Assembly (NCBI GenBank): GCA_964581505.1
Contig: CAZOOR010000034.1
Coordinates: forward strand, 1-27,130
DNA length: 27,130 nt
Source: CAZOOR01 sp964581505
Lineage (GTDB): Bacteria; Bacteroidota; Ignavibacteria; Kapaibacteriales; UBA2268
Direction: 5' to 3'
The translations under genes were made by a program, and so were the position numbers. Shown here in pieces: positions 23,168-27,130 of this stretch; the stretch's first letter is position 1; every line of letters begins with the position of its first letter. The notes beneath the pieces were generated by a model, which was not told where the DNA came from, did no database searches, and saw only the letters and a program-made list of their open reading frames with translations.

Positions 23168-23782
23168 TTAGAACAGCCAGCCAAAATGAAATTGAATTGC
23201 ATTATTCTTTTTTGTAGTGCTGAAATGTATATCATGAGTATTAGCAATATTTGTTATTCCAATCAGATAGCGAAGTTCAAAAATAAGATTTGTATTGAAG
23301 TCGTATCCAAGCTCGACAAGTAAATCAAAATCGGAAGACTTGTAACTATCCAATCTATCCAAATCATCATGGGAGGCAGAAATCAGATAACCGTATTGCA
23401 AACCAACCCCTGCATTAATAGTCGAATTTTGTATAATATAAGCTTTAAGCAGGGCGCCAAGACTTAAATAGCCGAGTGAGATAGATAGCGGTTTGCCGTT
23501 TTGAAATAACTTATAATCCGCACCAAGTTTGGAATATCCAAGTTCTCCTTGAAATTTCAAAGATGGGCTAATGTTCATTATTGAGAAAATACCCAAATAT
23601 GGCATTCTGAAAGCACTTTGATAATTGTTATCAGTCGGATTTGCACTAATATTTGAAAAATTAAATCCTGCCTTAATACCAAATTTATCCATTGCGTTTG
23701 AAATATTATCATAACCGTATTCCTGTGCAATTACAGGTGCTGTCAATATAATTGCCAACAATAGAAAGAGTAATTTTTTCAT
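23168..23782 (-). CDS. Outer-membrane beta-barrel protein
   Basis: Protein of 204 residues with a cleavable signal peptide (KKLLFLLLAIILTAPVIAQ, cut near residue 20) followed by alternating hydrophobic/polar strands and glycine/aromatic turns: KFGIKAGFNFSNI, SLKFQGELGYSKLGADY, NAGVGLQYGYLISA, LIFELRYLIGITNI. It ends in GWLF, with the final aromatic residue usual for barrel insertion. This is the pattern of the small 'outer membrane protein beta-barrel' porin-like families common in Bacteroidota; eight to ten strands fit. Transport role unknown. Two ATGs stand side by side (23785, 23782); AGGTG is four bases ahead of the second, so that one is chosen. It is divergent from the RNA methyltransferase gene. 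Confidence 0.85.
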   Translation of the reverse strand: MKKLLFLLLAIILTAPVIAQEYGYDNISNAMDKFGIKAGFNFSNISANPTDNNYQSAFRMPYLGIFSIMNISPSLKFQGELGYSKLGADYKLFQNGKPLSISLGYLSLGALLKAYIIQNSTINAGVGLQYGYLISASHDDLDRLDSYKSSDFDLLVELGYDFNTNLIFELRYLIGITNIANTHDIHFSTTKKNNAIQFHFGWLF

Positions 23783-23876
23783 CATTCACCTACTTTTATC
23801 AATAAAATTATTATCTTTTGTTTCTAAATGAGCCTACAATTTATTAATTTATATTTTTAAATACAATTATTTGTCA

Positions 23877-24647
23877 ATGGATTTTACCGAAACCATATCA
23901 CAAAACTTGAAAAAATTCGTCAAGTCCCTGCAATTGCGTAAGGAACGGCAAGCAAGCAATATGTTTGTTGTCGAAGGTGAAAAACTTTGCGAGGAACTGC
24001 TTAGCAGTGATTTGAATGTTGAATTCATTGTACTGCGTGGCGGTGCAGCAGCGCAAGCATTGGGTATTGCCACAAAGTACCACGAGAGGAATATTACAGT
24101 CTATGCCGCTCGTTCAAAGCAATTCGACATTATGTGTAACACAAAATCGCCCCAAGATATTCTTGCCGTTGTCCGTAGTAAGGAGCAGGAAGCCGATTAT
24201 TCCATTCCTTTCATTGCGTTGGACGGAGTAAACGACCCGGGCAATCTTGGAACGATTATACGCACTGCCGATTGGTTCGGTTTCCGCCATATTATTCTCG
24301 GCGGGAAATCTGTCGATAAATATAATGCTAAAACCGTGCGTGCTTCTATGGGTTCACTCTTCCGAGTACAGGTTACTGTTGTCGATAATCTCGCGGATTT
24401 TTTATCAAAATATTTTTCGGATTTTGAAATTTACACCGCTACACTGCAAGCAAGAAAAAAAATGGAAGAACTAAAGCCCACCGGGAAATTCGGTATAATA
24501 TTCGGTAGCGAAGCGCACGGGATATCGCCGGCTGTCCTTAGTCTTGCTAGTAGCGACTTTCTGATTGAAGGCAAAGGTGATGCAGAATCCCTCAATGTGG
24601 CAGTGTCGCTCGGAGTTGCCGCATATTATTTTTCTAAATTTCTTTAA
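23877..24647 (+). CDS. SpoU/TrmH-family RNA 2'-O-methyltransferase
   Basis: Knotted (SPOUT) methyltransferase of 256 residues that uses S-adenosylmethionine to methylate a ribose in rRNA or tRNA. An N-terminal substrate-binding domain (about 1-100, with RQASNMFVVEGEKLCEELL) precedes the catalytic domain with motif 1 NDPGNLGTIIRTADWFGF (119-136), motif 2 FGSEAHGIS (209-217) and motif 3 ESLNVAVSLGVAAYY (237-251). The layout is that of RlmB/TsnR-like enzymes; the exact RNA site cannot be told. ATG 23877 is preferred to an in-frame TTG two codons upstream; there is no Shine-Dalgarno sequence. Confidence 0.92.
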   Translation: MDFTETISQNLKKFVKSLQLRKERQASNMFVVEGEKLCEELLSSDLNVEFIVLRGGAAAQALGIATKYHERNITVYAARSKQFDIMCNTKSPQDILAVVRSKEQEADYSIPFIALDGVNDPGNLGTIIRTADWFGFRHIILGGKSVDKYNAKTVRASMGSLFRVQVTVVDNLADFLSKYFSDFEIYTATLQARKKMEELKPTGKFGIIFGSEAHGISPAVLSLASSDFLIEGKGDAESLNVAVSLGVAAYYFSKFL

Positions 24648-24736
24648 CTGCTGTAATAAGTAATAAAAATATTTTTTAGTTTTTTTCGTAACTTTAATAG
24701 TTAAATGATTTGCAAATGTTATAGTCCTACTAAAAA

Positions 24737-25324
24737 TTGGAAAGGAGTTCCGGTTTCAGTTTTATTGATAAATATTTGAAAGATGAACCGCAACAACCAC
24801 AAGCAAGCGTTTCCGGATTTCAAAACAGTAGAGTATTGATACTGAATCAAAGCTACGAACCAATCAGTGTTTGCTCGGCAAAGAAAGCATTGCTTATGCT
24901 CCTCTTAACCAAAGCCGAATTGATTGCACAGAAAGAAGGAAGATACTTACGTTCACCAAGATTTACTTTTCCTTTTCCAAGCGTAATACGCCTGTTGAAA
25001 TACTATCGCGTTCCGTATCGAATTATTGAACTTTCCCGAAAAAATATTTTGCGGCGGGATAACTATGTCTGCCAGTATTGCGGCAAGAAAACCAAAACGC
25101 TGACAATTGACCATGTAATACCTAAATCACGTGGCGGTTCGGCTCGGTGGGATAATTTGGTTGCCGCTTGCGTCAAATGTAATAATAAAAAAGGCAGCCG
25201 TACACCCGAAGAAGCCAAAATGCCACTATTAAGAAAACCGAGAAAACCTAATCATATTATGTTTCTAAAACAATATATGGGTGATGTGGAAAATACTTGG
25301 CGACCTTTTCTATTTATGGATTAA
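24737..25324 (+). CDS. HNH endonuclease of the Bacteroidota/FCB type
   Basis: Protein of up to 195 residues. Residues 31-100 hold the family's conserved N-terminal region (VLILNQSYEPISVCSAKKAL). The HNH fold spans 112-160 with C112-x2-C115, D125-H126 (the catalytic pair in LTIDHVIPKSRGG), N140 and C145-x2-C148 followed by NNKKGSRTPEEA. Zinc cysteines and the metal-binding histidine are all present. Function in the cell is unknown; chromosomal single-domain copies are common and are not by themselves a restriction system. The start is doubtful: the frame opens with TTG at 24737, and the only purine-rich site, AAAGGAG, lies after that codon (24741-24747) with no ATG, GTG or TTG at proper distance (next TTG at 24776). 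Confidence 0.85.
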   Translation: MERSSGFSFIDKYLKDEPQQPQASVSGFQNSRVLILNQSYEPISVCSAKKALLMLLLTKAELIAQKEGRYLRSPRFTFPFPSVIRLLKYYRVPYRIIELSRKNILRRDNYVCQYCGKKTKTLTIDHVIPKSRGGSARWDNLVAACVKCNNKKGSRTPEEAKMPLLRKPRKPNHIMFLKQYMGDVENTWRPFLFMD

Positions 25325-25446
25325 GTAAATATATACTTGATATTTTGTTTATTTATTTAATTTAATGTTGAAAAAAAATAAGTTTTTTTCATTAATTTGC
25401 TTCTTAAAGTTCAAGAGTTTTAGATAATTATTTTCCGGTTTGAATT

Positions 25447-27130
25447 ATGAGTAAAGAAGAGAACAAAAAGAAAACTTCGCATTTTATCAGAGATATAATC
25501 ATTGATGATTTAAAGACCGACAAATGGGGCGGGCGTGTGCATACGCGTTTCCCTCCGGAGCCTAACGGATATTTACATATAGGTCATGCCAAGGCAATTT
25601 GTCTCAGTTTCGGTTTAGCATTGGAATTTAACGGAAAATGCAATTTGCGTTTTGATGATACTAATCCGAGCAAAGAAGAAGAAGAGTACGTAGAATCAAT
25701 AAAAGAAGATGTTCGCTGGCTTGGTTTCGATTGGGAAGACCGCCAGTTCTTTGCTTCCGACTATTTCGAACAACTATATGAATGGGCTGTCATATTAATT
25801 AAAGCTCAAAAGGCTTATGTATGCGATTTGTCTTCTGATGAAATTCGCAATTACCGCGGCACTCTGAAAGAGCCTGGCAAGGAAAGTCCCTACAGATATA
25901 GAAGTGTAGAAGAAAATCTTGATTTGTTCGAAAGAATGAAAAACGGAGAGTTTACCGATGGTTCTAAAACTCTGCGTGCGAAGATTGATATGGCTTCGCC
26001 GAATTTGAATATGCGAGACCCCGTAATGTATCGTATTCTTCACGCTCATCATCATCGCACAGGCGATAAATGGTGTATTTATCCAATGTATGATTACACT
26101 CACGGGCAATCTGATTCTATTGAAAAAATTACTCATTCGCTTTGTACTCTCGAATTTGAAGACCATAGACCTCTGTATGATTGGTTCTGCAATAATCTCG
26201 GGATATATCACCCGCAGCAAATTGAGTTTGCGAGATTAAACCTGACATATACAATGATGAGTAAAAGAAAACTATTACAACTTGTTGAAGAAAAGCATGT
26301 GGAAGGGTGGGACGACCCGCGTATGCCTACTATATCGGGCTTGAGACGCAGAGGATATACTCCTGCTTCAATACGTGATTTTGCTGACCGCATAGGGGTT
26401 GCCAAATCCGAAAATACTGTGGAACTTCAACTTCTTGAATTTTGTATTCGCGAGGATTTGAACAAAACCGCTACACGTGCTATGGCTGTAATGAATCCGC
26501 TGAAAGTAGTGATTGAGAATTATCCCGAAGATAAAACCGAGATGCTGGAATTTGTTAATAATCCCGAAGATGAATCTGCCGGCAAACGCCTTGTACCTTT
26601 TTCAAGGGAAATATATATTGAAAAAACAGATTTTATGGAAGAGCCGCCACGTAAATTTTTCCGTTTAAAACCAGGTGGAGAGGTAAGGTTGCGTTATGCT
26701 TATTTCATTAAATGTACAGACGTCATAAAGGACGAGAACGGAGAAATAATTGAACTTCGTTGCACTTATGACCCTGCATCAAAGGGTGGCAACTCGCCGG
26801 ACGGAAGAAAAGTGCGTGGCACAATTCATTGGGTTTCTGCCGCTGATGCCGCTGATGTCGAGGTAAGACTGTATGACAAACTATTCCTAAATGAAAACCC
26901 GAACAAAGCCGAAGAGGGCAAAACATTTTTAGATAATATCAATCCTGATTCGCTGGCAATAATAAGGGCAAAAGTGGAACCGATGTTGCAAGATGCAAAG
27001 TCGGGAGAAAGATTCCAGTTTGAGCGGACGGGTTATTTCTGTGTGGACACAAAATATTCGGAGCAGGGTAAACCGGTATTCAATCGTACCGTTACATTGC
27101 GGGACAGCTGGAAAAAATTTGCCGGCAAAT
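25447..27130 (+). CDS. glnS: Glutaminyl-tRNA synthetase (cut by the right edge)
   Basis: Class I aminoacyl-tRNA synthetase charging tRNA-Gln directly. 561 residues are visible and no stop is reached. The ATP motif HIGH appears as PEPNGYLHIGHAK (38-49) and the KMSKS equivalent as MMSKRKL (270-276), in the LNLTYTMMSKRK form distinctive of GlnRS rather than GluRS. The catalytic part is followed by the anticodon-binding beta-barrels, with CTDVIKDENGEI and RTVTLRDSWKKF near the end. Since E. coli GlnRS has about 554 residues and ends soon after the RTV-LRD-W segment, only a few codons are probably missing. The ATG lacks a Shine-Dalgarno sequence. A 122-base AT-rich gap precedes it. Confidence 0.95.
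   Translation, partial: MSKEENKKKTSHFIRDIIIDDLKTDKWGGRVHTRFPPEPNGYLHIGHAKAICLSFGLALEFNGKCNLRFDDTNPSKEEEEYVESIKEDVRWLGFDWEDRQFFASDYFEQLYEWAVILIKAQKAYVCDLSSDEIRNYRGTLKEPGKESPYRYRSVEENLDLFERMKNGEFTDGSKTLRAKIDMASPNLNMRDPVMYRILHAHHHRTGDKWCIYPMYDYTHGQSDSIEKITHSLCTLEFEDHRPLYDWFCNNLGIYHPQQIEFARLNLTYTMMSKRKLLQLVEEKHVEGWDDPRMPTISGLRRRGYTPASIRDFADRIGVAKSENTVELQLLEFCIREDLNKTATRAMAVMNPLKVVIENYPEDKTEMLEFVNNPEDESAGKRLVPFSREIYIEKTDFMEEPPRKFFRLKPGGEVRLRYAYFIKCTDVIKDENGEIIELRCTYDPASKGGNSPDGRKVRGTIHWVSAADAADVEVRLYDKLFLNENPNKAEEGKTFLDNINPDSLAIIRAKVEPMLQDAKSGERFQFERTGYFCVDTKYSEQGKPVFNRTVTLRDSWKKFAGK

Noticed and set aside
24737..25324. HNH protein as part of a restriction or defence system
   Set aside because: Neighbours are an RNA methyltransferase of the SpoU type and glnS. 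No DNA methyltransferase, helicase or toxin partner is present, and this HNH type is a common lone chromosomal gene.

Overview
The window is AT-rich, densely packed chromosomal DNA with no phage, plasmid or insertion-sequence genes. Its character points to the Bacteroidota/Chlorobiota (FCB) side of the bacterial tree. One very large secreted protein ends in a type IX secretion sorting domain. A promoter of the Bacteroidota type (TTTG, 20 bases, TAnnTTTG) sits just ahead of a tRNA gene. Several genes lack a Shine-Dalgarno sequence, and there is a small outer-membrane beta-barrel protein of a type common in that group. I cannot name the genus. An Ignavibacteria- or Kapabacteria-like lineage would fit the large anchor-type protein, but that is inference.

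Layout. Bases 1-10574 are read from the minus strand and are dominated by membrane transport and ion or osmotic balance. From upstream to downstream on that strand they are: a ClC-family anion transporter with CBS domains; a two-gene unit of a KamA-type radical-SAM aminomutase and the NhaA Na+/H+ antiporter; a four-gene Mn/Zn/Fe-type ABC importer (binding lipoprotein, ATPase, two permeases with winged-helix tails); aquaporin AqpZ; and a lipoprotein built from two copies of one unknown domain. msrA (plus strand) faces away from the ClC gene. Bases 11319-15378 (minus) carry a PpiD-like periplasmic chaperone/isomerase, then hpnC and hpnD, two of the three enzymes that turn farnesyl diphosphate into squalene.

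From 15569 the plus strand carries a metallo-beta-lactamase-fold hydrolase, a broken Rieske iron-sulfur gene, queG (last step of queuosine synthesis), tRNA-Leu(GAG), a thiamine-binding UPF0045 protein and the 1424-residue secreted protein. A 499-base intergenic region follows with a terminator, a small palindromic element and helically phased GTAGAAA repeats. The right end holds a minus-strand outer-membrane protein, a SpoU-family RNA methyltransferase, an HNH nuclease, and glnS, which runs off the right edge.

Best second-look items. (1) The aminomutase has lost both aspartates that bind lysine in lysine 2,3-aminomutase and sits in one unit with nhaA, suggesting a salt-responsive beta-amino-acid osmolyte. 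(2) The Rieske gene has lost its whole iron-sulfur core but keeps both flanks in different frames. (3) Both metal permeases carry winged-helix tails. (4) The ClC protein has altered signature residues. (5) The phased repeats. (6) The duplicated lipoprotein domain. I found no convincing defence system or wholly new multi-gene system.
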